48,921 nt of DNA, from the NCBI GenBank assembly GCA_000739535.1, contig DF820473.1:73441-122361 (forward strand), given 5' to 3'. This document shows, piece by piece, positions 1 to 9,021 of the stretch; within the stretch, counting starts at the first letter, position 1, and each line of letters starts with the position of its first letter. The DNA comes from Candidatus Vecturithrix granuli (GTDB lineage: Bacteria; Moduliflexota; Moduliflexia; Moduliflexales; Moduliflexaceae). Under the pieces are notes generated by a model. The model searched no databases, was not told the DNA's origin, and saw nothing but the letters and a program-made list of their open reading frames with translations. A program made the translations under genes and the position numbers.

Positions 1-85
1 CTCGTTGAGCGAAGTCGAAACGAGCCGCTCATTGTTCCCTTCGACTTCGCTCAGGGAACGCATCACTTACCATTCAACCACTACC
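1..85 (-). repeat. 113-bp palindromic MITE-like element, copy 1 (cut by window edge)
   Basis: This partial copy carries the same core as the complete elements at 18895-19007 and 44287-44399 but in the opposite orientation. The motif GAGCGAAGTCGAAACGAG is followed by TTCGACTTCGCTCAGGGAA and by the terminal inverted repeat, which reads CATCACTTACCATTCAACC then ACTACC. The other end lies outside the window, so a target duplication cannot be checked. It sits just beyond the 3' end of recG. A pyrimidine-rich stretch (about 86-140) with repeated GCCCT/CCTTT units follows it. Confidence 0.75.
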
Positions 86-150
86 CACCTTTTATCCTTT
101 GCCCCTCGCCCTTTACCTTTCGCCCTGTGCCCTGTGCCTCACGTCCCGAG

Positions 151-2796
151 TTATCCAATACTAATAAGATCCAGGCTTTTTTTCCAGCGTTGTTCCAATG
201 CCTTTTTGACGGCCTGGTGTTCAGAAAACATCAACCCCGGATCTTTCCGAATAATGGCAAAAGCCTCTTCGCGGGCGCATTCAAGCAGTTTCACATCCCG
301 TATCAGGTTGGCAATATGTAAATCGGGCACACCAGATTGTTTTGTGCCAAAAAATTCACCTGGCCCACGAATTTCCAAATCGCGCTCAGCAATCAGAAAT
401 CCATCAGTGGTTTCAACCATGGCGTCAAGCCGTCTTCGAGCTTCCTGACTCATGGGATAGGAGGTCATCAATAAACAGAATGACCGTTGGCTGCCGCGCC
501 CCACCCGCCCTCGAAGCTGGTGCAATTGCGATAAACCAAATCGTTCGGCATGTTCAATCAGCATCACAGTCGCATTTGAGACATCAATGCCCACTTCCAA
601 CACGGTGGTTGATACGAGAATATCCAGTTCGTGGTTTTTGAACGCTATCATCTGCCGGTCTTTCTCTTCGGCCTTCATCCGTCCGTGTACTAAACCGATC
701 CGGTATTGGGGAAACACGTCCTGCGCCAGATGTTCCGACATTTCAGTGGCAGCTTTTAAATCGAGGTTTTCAGATTCTTCAACCAGAGGATACACAATAT
801 AGACCTGGCGTCCTTGTTGAATTTCTTCAGCAATAAGTCGATAGGCTTTTTCGCGATTCTGCTCGTAAAATCGTGAAGTCATCACCGGGGTGCGCCCAGG
901 CGGCAGTTCGTCAATAATTGACACATCCAAATCGCCATATACAGTTAAGGACAGGGTGCGAGGGATTGGAGTGGCAGTCATGATTAACACATCCGGATTG
1001 TAGCCTTTGGCTTTCAGCGTGGCGCGCTGCATCACGCCGAATTTATGCTGCTCATCAATTACAATCAGACCCAGGCGGTGAAAGGCGACATCATGTTGGA
1101 TCAGCGCGTGGGTCCCAACCACCAGATGGATCTCGCCGCGTTCAATTTGCAACAGTCGCTCTTCTCGTTCGCGTTTTTTTAAGCCGCCAGTGAGCAAGCA
1201 AATCCTGAATTGCTGATTATGCGCAGAGAGATAGAGATCCGGCTGTATGGGTTCCTGGGAAGAGTGACGATCTTGATGCGATTTCCGGGCAAGATGTTCG
1301 TTCAACTGCTGAATATAGTCCGAAATTTTCCGAAAGTGCTGTTCAGCCAGAATTTCTGTGGGTACCATAATCGCGCCCTGATAGCCAGCTTCAATCGCCG
1401 ACAAAAGAGCAATCAACGCCACCAGGGTTTTTCCTGATCCCACATCCCCTTGCAATAATCGGTTCATCGGCTGCGGGGCGCGCATATTCTGCTGAATCTC
1501 ACGAATCACGCGATTCTGCGCAGAGGTCAGAGGAAACGGTAATGCCTGGCGCAGATAGCGTTCTAAATCTCCCTGAAACTCAAACGCAATCCCTTTTTCA
1601 TGAACAAGGCTATGCTGCCGCTTTAAGCCCATTCCCAATTCCAGTAAAAAAAACTCATCAAAAATGAGACGCTGATGGGCAGGGGATTTTTCCTGGTTTA
1701 ACAACGCTACATCATCGGTGTTTTCGGGAAAGTGAATACGCTGCAAGGCTTTGTGCAGGTCAAAGAACCGGTATTTTCTTCGAATCGCCAGAGGCAACCC
1801 TTCTTCAACCGAGAGCGCATAGTGGTCAACAATGTGTTTCATGATCTTGCGCATGTCTTTTTGATACAGTCCATCGGTTAATGGATAAATCGGAACAATC
1901 CGCCCGGTGTGCAGCAGATCTTCGTCAGCATCGGTGGTGGTGAGCAGTTCGTATTCCGGTTGAATCATCTCCATCCCACCATAGCGGTTCATACTAATTT
2001 TTCCACTCAGCACCACCTGCGTCGCAGGCTTAAAAATTCTGCGTAAATAGTCCTGATTGAACCATTTCGCTGTGAATACCCCGGTATCATCGCTGATCTC
2101 AAGTTCAAAAATCCTGACGCGTTGCTTTGGAGTCACGGTTAGGCCGCTTCTACGCACAACGCCATACACCGTGGTGGGGTGGTCACCGGGACGCAGGTAG
2201 GCAATCTTTTCAATCCGGCGGCGATCCTCATAACGACGAGGAAAAAAGAACAAAGCCTGTTGAATGGTCTGAATCCCAAGACGTTGCAATAAACGCGCTC
2301 GTTTCGGTCCAACTCCTTTGATATATTGGATTTCAAGGGAAAGATCATGCTGCACGTCTGGCTCCGAGGGAGGTAACGCTGAAGAAGGCTTCTCTTCTAC
2401 TGCTGTTGAATCAAGCAAGCCCCCATTCGTAGTGAACTTGTCGAAATGCTCGTTTACAGATGGTTCAACGAGTTCATCTCGAACGGAAGCTGATAATTCA
2501 GCCGTATTGGAGGAAATCGGGATGACATTTGTGGTTTCAAGCTCCTGGAGCAAATGAAAGGCGGCTTGAATCACCGCAATTTTTTCAACCACCGTTTTCC
2601 CGTCATATTGCCGGAAAAGCTCGCGAAACTGAGATACGGTCTGTTGTTGCGCTCCAGATAGATCCAGGGCATTGACATGTTCGACCCAGCTCGCAATCGT
2701 TTTTTCAAGATCACGAACACGTTCGATATTAGCAAAATGATTCTTTGCTGAAAAATCGAGCGGTTTTCGAATTCGTTGGATGGCATTGTGTAACAA
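151..2796 (-). CDS. recG: ATP-dependent DNA helicase RecG
   Basis: RecG is a superfamily 2 helicase that remodels stalled replication forks and branched recombination intermediates. The 881-residue protein has an N-terminal helical extension (about 1-95), an OB-fold wedge domain beginning near the helix-hairpin-helix motif IKGVGPKRARLL (about 155), Walker A GDVGSGKT (about 450), a DEQH box (about 577) and motif VI QLRGRVGRG (about 758). The start is a TTG: an in-frame stop lies immediately upstream, and no ATG or clear Shine-Dalgarno is visible. Oddly, residues about 101-123 (SVRDELVEPSVNEHFDKFT) look like a translated dispersed repeat inserted between the N-terminal extension and the wedge. 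A MITE-like element lies just past the stop codon. The identification is secure; the exact start is less so. Confidence 0.95.
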   Translation of the reverse strand: MLHNAIQRIRKPLDFSAKNHFANIERVRDLEKTIASWVEHVNALDLSGAQQQTVSQFRELFRQYDGKTVVEKIAVIQAAFHLLQELETTNVIPISSNTAELSASVRDELVEPSVNEHFDKFTTNGGLLDSTAVEEKPSSALPPSEPDVQHDLSLEIQYIKGVGPKRARLLQRLGIQTIQQALFFFPRRYEDRRRIEKIAYLRPGDHPTTVYGVVRRSGLTVTPKQRVRIFELEISDDTGVFTAKWFNQDYLRRIFKPATQVVLSGKISMNRYGGMEMIQPEYELLTTTDADEDLLHTGRIVPIYPLTDGLYQKDMRKIMKHIVDHYALSVEEGLPLAIRRKYRFFDLHKALQRIHFPENTDDVALLNQEKSPAHQRLIFDEFFLLELGMGLKRQHSLVHEKGIAFEFQGDLERYLRQALPFPLTSAQNRVIREIQQNMRAPQPMNRLLQGDVGSGKTLVALIALLSAIEAGYQGAIMVPTEILAEQHFRKISDYIQQLNEHLARKSHQDRHSSQEPIQPDLYLSAHNQQFRICLLTGGLKKREREERLLQIERGEIHLVVGTHALIQHDVAFHRLGLIVIDEQHKFGVMQRATLKAKGYNPDVLIMTATPIPRTLSLTVYGDLDVSIIDELPPGRTPVMTSRFYEQNREKAYRLIAEEIQQGRQVYIVYPLVEESENLDLKAATEMSEHLAQDVFPQYRIGLVHGRMKAEEKDRQMIAFKNHELDILVSTTVLEVGIDVSNATVMLIEHAERFGLSQLHQLRGRVGRGSQRSFCLLMTSYPMSQEARRRLDAMVETTDGFLIAERDLEIRGPGEFFGTKQSGVPDLHIANLIRDVKLLECAREEAFAIIRKDPGLMFSEHQAVKKALEQRWKKSLDLISIG
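2428..2496 (-). repeat. Repeat-derived in-frame insertion within recG
   Basis: This segment contains an imperfect inverted repeat: GTAGTGAACTTGTCGAA near 2431 pairs with TTCAACGAGTTCATCTCG near 2462. Its translation (VRDELVEPSVNEHFDKFTTNG) resembles the xVRAEPVEP...FDKLRxNG peptides produced when GTTCGAACT-type extragenic repeats are read through in many bacterial genomes. It falls in a low-conservation linker and keeps the frame open. The resemblance to that repeat class is from memory, not from a search. Confidence 0.55.
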
Positions 2797-2903
2797 GGGT
2801 CAAAATGGAAGAGGAGCATGCCCGCCCTGCATGGAAAAACTGACGATGCCATGCCAAAGCGGACAGCTCCTGTTCAACTGCGTATGAGAGATATTAACAG
2901 GTC

Positions 2904-3392
2904 CTATTTGTTCGTCTGGGGAACCCACACGTCAGCTTCATTAAAATATCCGCCACCCATGGATTGATAGTCCTGATATGGCATTCCATACCAGCCCCCT
3001 GCGTGCGAGCCCGACACATAGACATCAGGTCTGGTATGATATCCAGTGGTTTGCCAAAATCCTCCAACCCATTGATAGCGTGTCGTCGGATAACCTGGAA
3101 TCCACACTGGGCGATAAATCCAACGTCCTGGCATCATGACTCTGACAGCAACCCAGTGCCCCGGAATCCACTTCGAGCAATACTCTGTTGAACCTGGATA
3201 ACGAGACCAATCGTATCCCATAAATCCATTGTTATTATATCCCCCGGAGGGATTATAATATCCGTAAGGGGCATACCCGCATCCATATTCCGAGCACGCG
3301 GATTGCGTCTGATTCTGTCCGATTGCCATGGCAGGCACCGCCAACATCAACAAGCCTACAACAAGACTGACAGCTATTCCTAATTTTTTCAT
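2904..3392 (-). CDS. Exported Trp/Tyr/Gly-rich protein with PGxW-type repeats
   Basis: The 162-residue protein starts MKKLGIAVSLVVGLLML and has a typical signal peptide ending around AVPAMA, so it is exported. The mature part is rich in Tyr, Gly and Trp. Its centre has several spaced WIPGHW, MPGRW, WIPGY and WVGGFW segments, reminiscent of the YXWGXW-type repeats of small envelope or coat-like proteins. Two cysteines close together (CSEYGC) may form a disulfide. The ATG at 3392 is preferred because the upstream GTG (3404) lies inside the AGGAGGTGGAG ribosome-binding site. It lies 18 bp downstream of the carbonic anhydrase-like gene on the same strand. Function unknown. Confidence 0.75.
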   Translation of the reverse strand: MKKLGIAVSLVVGLLMLAVPAMAIGQNQTQSACSEYGCGYAPYGYYNPSGGYNNNGFMGYDWSRYPGSTEYCSKWIPGHWVAVRVMMPGRWIYRPVWIPGYPTTRYQWVGGFWQTTGYHTRPDVYVSGSHAGGWYGMPYQDYQSMGGGYFNEADVWVPQTNK

Positions 3393-3410
3393 ACGTAGCT
3401 CCACCTCCTT

Positions 3411-3926
3411 TCATTTGATGATGTCTTCCATGTATGTCTTTTTATATTCGACATACCGTTGAGAGCGTTCTCGTAATTTATAAACTTCTTTTTCAGTCAA
3501 CCGCCGCTTGATCTGTCCCGGTACACCGATGATCAGGGAATTGGGCGGTACCTTTTCCCCTTCTTTGACTACAGTTCCGGCCCCAACAATGCAATTCTCT
3601 CCAATTTCGGCATGATCCAGGATAATCGCTCCTATTCCAATCAGACAATAAGAACGAACGCTGCAACCGTGGAGCACCGCATTATGTCCCACAGTCACGT
3701 CATGTTCAATCACAACCGACAAAGACGATGTACCATGCAGGACACACCCATCTTGAATATTGGTGCGCGCTCCAATTCGGATGGCATTGACATCGCCGCG
3801 TAACACTGCATTATGCCAGATACTCGCATCCTCTCCGATACTCACATTTCCGATCACCTGGGCGCTTTCTTCAACAAAGGCGGTCGGATGTACTTCCGGA
3901 ACTTTTCCCTGATATGATTTCAGCAT
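3411..3926 (-). CDS. Gamma carbonic anhydrase family protein (left-handed beta-helix)
   Basis: The 171-residue protein consists of hexapeptide repeats forming a left-handed beta-helix, followed by a C-terminal helix (EKEVYKLRERSQRYVEYK). Three histidines, H64, H81 and H86, have the 17 and 5 spacing of the zinc or iron ligands in compact CamH/YrdA-like gamma carbonic anhydrases; R43 and D45 match conserved inter-subunit residues. The acidic loop of archaeal Cam is absent, as in the short bacterial class. Activity may be CO2 hydration or a related acyl-CoA reaction; members of this family are often of unknown substrate. GAAAGGACAGAACCTATG gives a reasonable ribosome-binding site. The gene is probably co-transcribed with the exported protein downstream. 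Confidence 0.88.
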   Translation of the reverse strand: MLKSYQGKVPEVHPTAFVEESAQVIGNVSIGEDASIWHNAVLRGDVNAIRIGARTNIQDGCVLHGTSSLSVVIEHDVTVGHNAVLHGCSVRSYCLIGIGAIILDHAEIGENCIVGAGTVVKEGEKVPPNSLIIGVPGQIKRRLTEKEVYKLRERSQRYVEYKKTYMEDIIK

Positions 3927-4145
3927 AGGTTCTGTCCTTTCAGTCCACTGTCAAGGTGGAACAGACAGCTTTGAGACTTCCGAGGTCTCGCTTCAAGCCC
4001 GTACACGTTGAACATCTCAATGACTTTTAAAGTACCGGAGTTATTAAAAAAGTTCAAGAAAAAATTGCGAAAATTCTCTTTTTTCCTCTGGTGAAAAGGA
4101 TCGTTGTTCCTCGAAAAAACACATAACATCTTATATTTCAATATA

Positions 4146-4880
4146 TTAGCGAGGTAAGCTGTCGCGAGGAAAAAACCGTGACTCAAGCAATGCGCAGAGC
4201 GCGTGATAGAGTACGATATGATGTTCCTGAATGGATTCGGTTGAGGTTTCTGGTGCTTTGATGGCAATATCGGCGTATTGAGCGAGTTTTCCTCCGATAT
4301 GCCCTGTAAACCCTATCGTCTTGACGCCTAACACCTTTGCGGCCGTGATTGCGTACAGGACGTTCAGGGCGTTCCCACTGGTGCTGATCGCCAGGAGCAT
4401 ATCACCTTTGATCCCAAGTGCATATAATTCCTGGGCATATTGTACGGCTTCAACTTTGCAATCGTTCTGCACCGCGCTGAATAGTGCATGGTTTAAGCCT
4501 AACACCGTGCAAGGAAATCCATATTCCAGGTATTCGGCCAGAATATCGCCATATTCATATTGGGAAAATAAACTCTTATCTGTTTGAGAAAGCGATCTTC
4601 GGCGCTTAAAGGATTTCAGAAGTTCACCAGAAATGTGCATCGCATCCGCAAGACTACCTCCGTTGCCGCACAAAAATAGTCGGTGTTTTGCCTGAAAACC
4701 AGTAACTAACAGATGATATGCGCGCAGAAACTCAGGCAGAATAGCGGTGTATGCCTGCTGATTTTTTTGAAGCAATTGCTGCAGCAATTGAGCTTCTTCA
4801 GGGTAGTGCGTCTGGATATCGTGATAGATGTTTTGGACATCCGTAGGTTGTGAACAGAGATCAAATTCCTGGGTATTCAT
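4146..4880 (-). CDS. gmhA: SIS-domain isomerase, GmhA-like (sedoheptulose-7-phosphate isomerase)
   Basis: GmhA converts sedoheptulose 7-phosphate to D-glycero-D-manno-heptose 7-phosphate, the first step to ADP-heptose for LPS inner core. This 244-residue protein has the SIS signature CGNGGSLADAMH (71-82), a second phosphate-binding motif STSGN (166-170), and QEHH (218-221) near the end in the position of GmhA metal and catalytic residues. It is about 50 residues longer than usual because of an N-terminal helical extension. The insert around 95-125 (KRRRSLSQTDKSLF) differs from canonical GmhA, so DiaA or another sugar-phosphate SIS protein is possible. GmhB lies 30 kb away at 34466-35011, which supports the heptose reading. 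Confidence 0.75.
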   Translation of the reverse strand: MNTQEFDLCSQPTDVQNIYHDIQTHYPEEAQLLQQLLQKNQQAYTAILPEFLRAYHLLVTGFQAKHRLFLCGNGGSLADAMHISGELLKSFKRRRSLSQTDKSLFSQYEYGDILAEYLEYGFPCTVLGLNHALFSAVQNDCKVEAVQYAQELYALGIKGDMLLAISTSGNALNVLYAITAAKVLGVKTIGFTGHIGGKLAQYADIAIKAPETSTESIQEHHIVLYHALCALLESRFFPRDSLPR

Positions 4881-5071
4881 AAAAATTTTACACGAGGCTT
4901 CAGGAAGGGCAAAGCCGGAATGCTACTGAACACATAAAGCCTTCATCCTCCTTAAAACGCCCTGTAAATCGCAAACTTCCGTTGCACCATAACAAACATG
5001 TAGCTTCAAAATACGGGATACCCTATTGTATGCGTGAATCCTGTCAATAATTATTCAATGAACTGCACCTC

Positions 5072-6166
5072 TCACGCGCCAGGATTAAGCGAGGTTCTTG
5101 CGGCGGGTCCGACAGTCTTACAGGCATTGACAGGAATATTCAGATAGATCGCCTGGCCTGCCTGTTGAATAAAGTGCTCATCTTTGATATAATTACTCAC
5201 GAGATATTCCTGTCCATCCTTACTTCGGATAGTTGTCAAAATTTCTGCCCCTAAATATTCCTGTCCGACAATGACGCCATGAATCGTATTTTTCTCCTGC
5301 GGAGTGACTGAAAGATAGCTTTCTTCCGGGCGAAAGAAAAACGTGATAGGGTCGTGAACAAGATACTCCTGCTGTGCCGGGATAATCATGTGCTGGTGAG
5401 GCGTTTGCACCACATAGCAGTTATGTTCCTGGTGCAGGATGATCCCTGAGAGCATATTTGACATGCCAACAAATTGCGCGACATACTCGGTTTTGGGGTT
5501 CTGATAAATTTCGACCGGCGCTCCGATTTGTTCAACCTGTCCATTGTTCATCACCGTGATCCGATCGGAAATGCTCAACGCTTCTTCTTGATCATGAGTG
5601 ACAAAGATCGTGGTAATACCAAGTTGGCGCTGCACTTTCTGAATCTCCTGCCGTAAGCGCTTTCGTAATTGAAAGTCTAACGCACTTAATGGCTCATCTA
5701 GCAGCAAAAACTCAGGATGGGGCGCGATGGCGCGTAACAGTGCAATCCGCTGTTGCTCTCCTCCTGAGAGTTGATCCGGATAACGTTGTTCATAGCCTTC
5801 AAGACCGACTAATGAAAGGAGTTCTTCTACCCGATCACGGATTTGGGTTTTAGTGTAGCGTTTCTTCATGCGCATCCCAAAGGCAATATTCTTCATCACA
5901 TTAAGATGAGGGAACAAAGCATAATCTTGAAAGACCACACCGATATTGCGCTGATAAGGTGGAACATCATCAATCAAACGTTCATCCAAATAGAGATGGC
6001 CGCTGTCAATGTGAATAAATCCGGCGATAATCCTCAGTGTAGTGGTTTTGCCACAGCCGCTCGGGCCCAATAGCGTCATGATTTCCCCGGACTGCACGTG
6101 CAAATCCATCTGGAGCACCCAATCATCATAACGTTTGACAATATTTTTTAAATATAATTTATCCAT
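5072..6166 (-). CDS. ABC importer ATP-binding subunit (iron/thiamine/spermidine type)
   Basis: This nucleotide-binding subunit energises the fused permease encoded 86 bp upstream. Motifs in the 364-residue protein are Walker A GPSGCGKTT (34-42), the Q-loop at Q80, signature LSGGEQQR (133-140), Walker B FLLLDE (153-158), D-loop SALD and the H-loop at H191. The C-terminal 120 residues (about 235-355) look like the TOBE regulatory domain of MalK/FbpC/PotA proteins. The segment IALLRAIA after the signature deviates slightly from the usual VALARALA. With a double-domain permease, iron(III), thiamine or a sulfate/molybdate-like anion are the likeliest substrates. No solute-binding protein gene is adjacent. 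Confidence 0.88.
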   Translation of the reverse strand: MDKLYLKNIVKRYDDWVLQMDLHVQSGEIMTLLGPSGCGKTTTLRIIAGFIHIDSGHLYLDERLIDDVPPYQRNIGVVFQDYALFPHLNVMKNIAFGMRMKKRYTKTQIRDRVEELLSLVGLEGYEQRYPDQLSGGEQQRIALLRAIAPHPEFLLLDEPLSALDFQLRKRLRQEIQKVQRQLGITTIFVTHDQEEALSISDRITVMNNGQVEQIGAPVEIYQNPKTEYVAQFVGMSNMLSGIILHQEHNCYVVQTPHQHMIIPAQQEYLVHDPITFFFRPEESYLSVTPQEKNTIHGVIVGQEYLGAEILTTIRSKDGQEYLVSNYIKDEHFIQQAGQAIYLNIPVNACKTVGPAARTSLNPGA

Positions 6167-6187
6167 TGAGCATGATTAATTTCTGAA

Positions 6188-6225
6188 TTGTTTCGGGAAT
6201 GGGTCTTAGAAATTCCTGAGACAAC
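6188..6225. repeat. GTTTCGGGAAT palindrome, copy in ABC operon
   Basis: Arms TTGTTTCGGGAAT and ATTCCTGAGACAAC flank a spacer containing GGGTCTTAG. It lies in the 86-bp gap between permease and ATPase genes and belongs to the dispersed palindrome family seen best at 43167-43205. Confidence 0.7.
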
Positions 6226-6252
6226 ATTCTTCAAAGAAAATATGCATAATTA

Positions 6253-7938
6253 TTAGAACGTTTTATATCCCGTTTTTTCGATGCACACGAAGAGCAGGGT
6301 GCACACAATGATTAAGATCACCCCCATGGCGCTGGCTCCAACCAGATCATGAGCTGAAAGAAAACGATAAATGGAAATCGGCATGGTGGTCAGGGCCGGA
6401 CGGTAGAGCAGATAGGTTGCGCCTAATTCCCCAATTGAGATGGCAAAGGCAAAGGTCGCTCCGACAATAATGCCTGGTTTGACGATAGGCAGTTCGATCT
6501 GCAAAAATGCCTGCAATCGCGTGGCTCCCAGGCTCATCGCGGCATCGGTCAAACTGGCTGTCATCTTTTTCAGAATGGGCATGACCGATCGCATCACAAA
6601 CGGATAGGCGATCACCGTGTGTGCAAAGACAATGGCATACCATGTGCCGGCGATCATCAGGGGAGGTCTGTGGAAACTCCGCACATATCCCAGCCCTAAG
6701 CTCACCGAGGAAATGCCCAGAGGTAGCATGACCAGGGTATCAAAAAACGGCTTGCAAGGAAAGCGGGTACGAGTGAGCAGAAACGCAATGCTCACTCCTA
6801 AGGGCAGGGAAAACAGCACTGTCATAATCCCAAAAAACAAGCTATTTTGGATGGATTGGAGCGGAGTTGTGCCGAGAATCGGTGTATAAGGAATAGTCAA
6901 AATTTTGTGATAGGATTTCAGCGAAAACATCGCCTGTCCTCCTTCCTGATGAATCACGGAGAACGCCAAAACAGAGACTAAAGGGCCAAGGATGATTAGG
7001 CAGATCAGCAACAGATAACTGATAAGCAGCACACCGCGCCAGGTGAAAAGATCGCGGGCATGAGCAAATAACGGTGGTTTATTACCATTCGTTTCTACCG
7101 CAACCTTTTCCGTACGTGAGCCAAATTCCAGCACTCTGGCATAAAAAAACATAAAACTTAACGAAAACAGCGATTGCACGATTGCCAGCGCGCTGCCCAT
7201 TTTATAGTCCAGAAGCACGGTCATTAAGGTATAAATATTCACTTCAATTGTGGCGTATTTGACACCTCCCAGAACAAGGACGACCGCAAAACTCATAAAC
7301 GAAAAAATAAAGGTCAGGGCCAGACTGGCCAAAATTCCGGGAAAGAGCATGGGCAGTGTTACATGCCAGAACACCCGGTATTCTCGCGCTCCAAGTGACC
7401 TGGCTGCATCCTCAATTCTGGGGTCAATACTCGACCAGACCGCAGCAACCAACCTGACGACCAGCGGAAAATTATAAAAAGCATGGGCCAACACAATGGC
7501 CTTTAAACTGTATAAAATCCGTAAAGGAGGGGTCTGAAGATCGAAAATCGCCATCAACGCCTTATTGAGCGCGCCATTATTGCCAAAGAGCAGCACAAAT
7601 CCGAGCGATACAATAATGGAGGGCAAAACAAATGGCACAGTCGTAATGGCTTTCAAGAGAGATTTGCCTGGAAAAGTAAATTTGGCTGCAAGATAGGCTC
7701 CAGGAAATCCTAATACAAAGGTCAATCCCGTGCTCAATACTGCTTGTTTCAGTGTAAACAGGATCACACGGCGATTATATGGATCCTTGATCGTAGCAAG
7801 CAGATATTGCACTGTCAGATGGCCTGGAGCATCCCAAAAACCTTCTTTCAAAATGGAAAGCAAGGGAAAATAAAAAAAGATGATCAGAAAGGTCAGGGGA
7901 AATAATGAAAGCACAAAAAACGTGCGATATGATTTCAT
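6253..7938 (-). CDS. ABC importer permease, two fused membrane domains (FbpB/ThiP-like)
   Basis: The 561-residue inner-membrane protein contains two homologous permease halves, each with about six transmembrane segments. Each has an EAA-type coupling loop: EDAARSLGAREYRVFWHVTLP in the first half and TDAAMSLGATRLQAFLQIELP in the second. A hydrophilic linker near residues 270-295 separates them. This duplicated layout is typical of iron(III) (FbpB/SfuB) and thiamine (ThiP) importers. The gene is followed by the ATPase gene in the same direction. I looked upstream for a periplasmic binding protein and for a TPP riboswitch and saw neither, so the substrate is undecided. Confidence 0.88.
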   Translation of the reverse strand: MKSYRTFFVLSLFPLTFLIIFFYFPLLSILKEGFWDAPGHLTVQYLLATIKDPYNRRVILFTLKQAVLSTGLTFVLGFPGAYLAAKFTFPGKSLLKAITTVPFVLPSIIVSLGFVLLFGNNGALNKALMAIFDLQTPPLRILYSLKAIVLAHAFYNFPLVVRLVAAVWSSIDPRIEDAARSLGAREYRVFWHVTLPMLFPGILASLALTFIFSFMSFAVVLVLGGVKYATIEVNIYTLMTVLLDYKMGSALAIVQSLFSLSFMFFYARVLEFGSRTEKVAVETNGNKPPLFAHARDLFTWRGVLLISYLLLICLIILGPLVSVLAFSVIHQEGGQAMFSLKSYHKILTIPYTPILGTTPLQSIQNSLFFGIMTVLFSLPLGVSIAFLLTRTRFPCKPFFDTLVMLPLGISSVSLGLGYVRSFHRPPLMIAGTWYAIVFAHTVIAYPFVMRSVMPILKKMTASLTDAAMSLGATRLQAFLQIELPIVKPGIIVGATFAFAISIGELGATYLLYRPALTTMPISIYRFLSAHDLVGASAMGVILIIVCTLLFVCIEKTGYKTF

Positions 7939-8000
7939 GAGAGCGTTCTGTTATTTCGGGAATGAGTCTTCAAAATTCCCAAAATTTCGCGTGACATCCA

Positions 8001-8035
8001 TGTTTCGGGAATTCGTCTCTCATTCCCGAAACAAC
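8001..8035. repeat. GTTTCGGGAAT palindrome
   Basis: TGTTTCGGGAAT and ATTCCCGAAACAAC arms flank TCGTCTCTC. A degenerate neighbour (TTATTTCGGGAATGAGTCTT) lies at about 7951-7985. Both are upstream of the ABC permease gene. Confidence 0.75.
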
Positions 8036-8258
8036 GGTTTTTTCGAGCAACCTGGTCGTGAGAAGACCTGAAAACGTTTCGTTAGAAACTTACGAGTCGG
8101 ATAAACACCCGGGAACTTTTCACGAAAAAAGTCAAGAAGAATCATGAAGAAATGAAAATCTTGATGATTTTTTCTTGCACGGAATAAACAGGTTTTTCAT
8201 AAGAGTCTGTCTAAATAGAGAGTTTACTAGCGCAGAGCGAGAAGAACAGAGAAAAAAC

Positions 8259-8287
8259 TTGACAAGCTCACTCTGCTTTGGTAACAC
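8259..8287 (+). promoter_or_regulatory. Candidate sigma-70-type promoter for bactofilin
   Basis: TTGACA at 8259-8264, a 17-bp spacer and TAACAC at 8282-8287. The -35 is perfect and the -10 is weak. It lies 115 bp before the GTG start. Confidence 0.3.
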
Positions 8288-8402
8288 TCATCTAAAATTA
8301 TCGGAAAAAAAAGAGTGTCAATGTTGAGAGGATCATCTCATTAAACAACATTTCCGCAGTTTGTGAACAGAAACGGAAGTATTTTGAAGGAGGATATGAA
8401 TA

Positions 8403-8885
8403 GTGGCATTATTTGGACGTCAGAAATATGAATCTGAAACAGAAGTAGAAGAACCCACCCCTACCCTTGTCGAACCTGTAGTACGTGCTCCGCGCCAACC
8501 CGTCACTCCTCCGCCCGCGCCTGCAACTCGACGAGAAGGAGGCGTAACGGTTGTGGGAAAAGGGATCTCGATTAAAGGAGAATTATTTGGCGATGAAGAT
8601 GTAAAAATTGAAGGCCGGGTTGAAGGAAAAATTCGATTGGCGAAAAATCTGCTGGTGGGACAGTCCGGTGTGATTGAGGCCGATGTTGAAGCTGAAAACA
8701 TTAATATTGGGGGAACGGTCACGGGAAATATTGTGGCGCAAAATCGGGTGGAAATTGTGTCGTCAGGAACAATGATCGGAGATATTAAAGCGCCGCGGGT
8801 GATTGTGGCGGAAGGCGCCCATTTCAAAGGGAATGTAGATATGGATACGTCAAAACGCCCTTCATTAAAAGGCGACACTGAGTAA
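8403..8885 (+). CDS. Bactofilin (polymer-forming cytoskeletal protein)
   Basis: Bactofilins self-assemble without nucleotide into filaments and scaffold cell-shape, stalk or wall-modifying proteins at the membrane. The 160-residue protein has a Pro-rich disordered N-terminus (about 15-45), then a central right-handed beta-helix of short repeats rich in Gly, Val and Ile (about 48-140, including EGRVEGKI and NINIGGTVTGNI), and a short polar tail. This is the standard DUF583 layout and size. The GTG start is chosen because AAGGAGG lies 9 bp upstream; the nearby ATG at 8396 is in another frame and soon meets a stop. Promoter candidate at 8259. Confidence 0.93.
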   Translation: MALFGRQKYESETEVEEPTPTLVEPVVRAPRQPVTPPPAPATRREGGVTVVGKGISIKGELFGDEDVKIEGRVEGKIRLAKNLLVGQSGVIEADVEAENINIGGTVTGNIVAQNRVEIVSSGTMIGDIKAPRVIVAEGAHFKGNVDMDTSKRPSLKGDTE

Positions 8886-9021
8886 GTCCTTAAGCAAAAA
8901 GGAAACGAGCGACACAGCAAAGTTGTCGCAAAAATCTTTTTCAGCGTTTGATGTTCAAGTCTGAATGCTTTCGAAACTTGGACATTGAGTCGCAAACTCA
9001 GGGGAATTAAGGAGCGAGCCT

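Larger units (their letters stand above)
7939..8402. other. Divergent intergenic region with palindromic repeats
   Basis: This spacer separates the minus-strand permease from the plus-strand bactofilin. It holds two members of the GTTTCGGGAAT palindrome family, a degenerate copy at about 7951-7985 and a better one at 8001-8035, then an AT-rich stretch and a candidate promoter for the bactofilin gene. No open frame of note. Confidence 0.7.

Noticed and set aside
7939-8402. TPP riboswitch upstream of the ThiP-like permease
   Set aside because: The conserved CUGAGA and downstream pairing elements could not be found in the right order on the minus strand.
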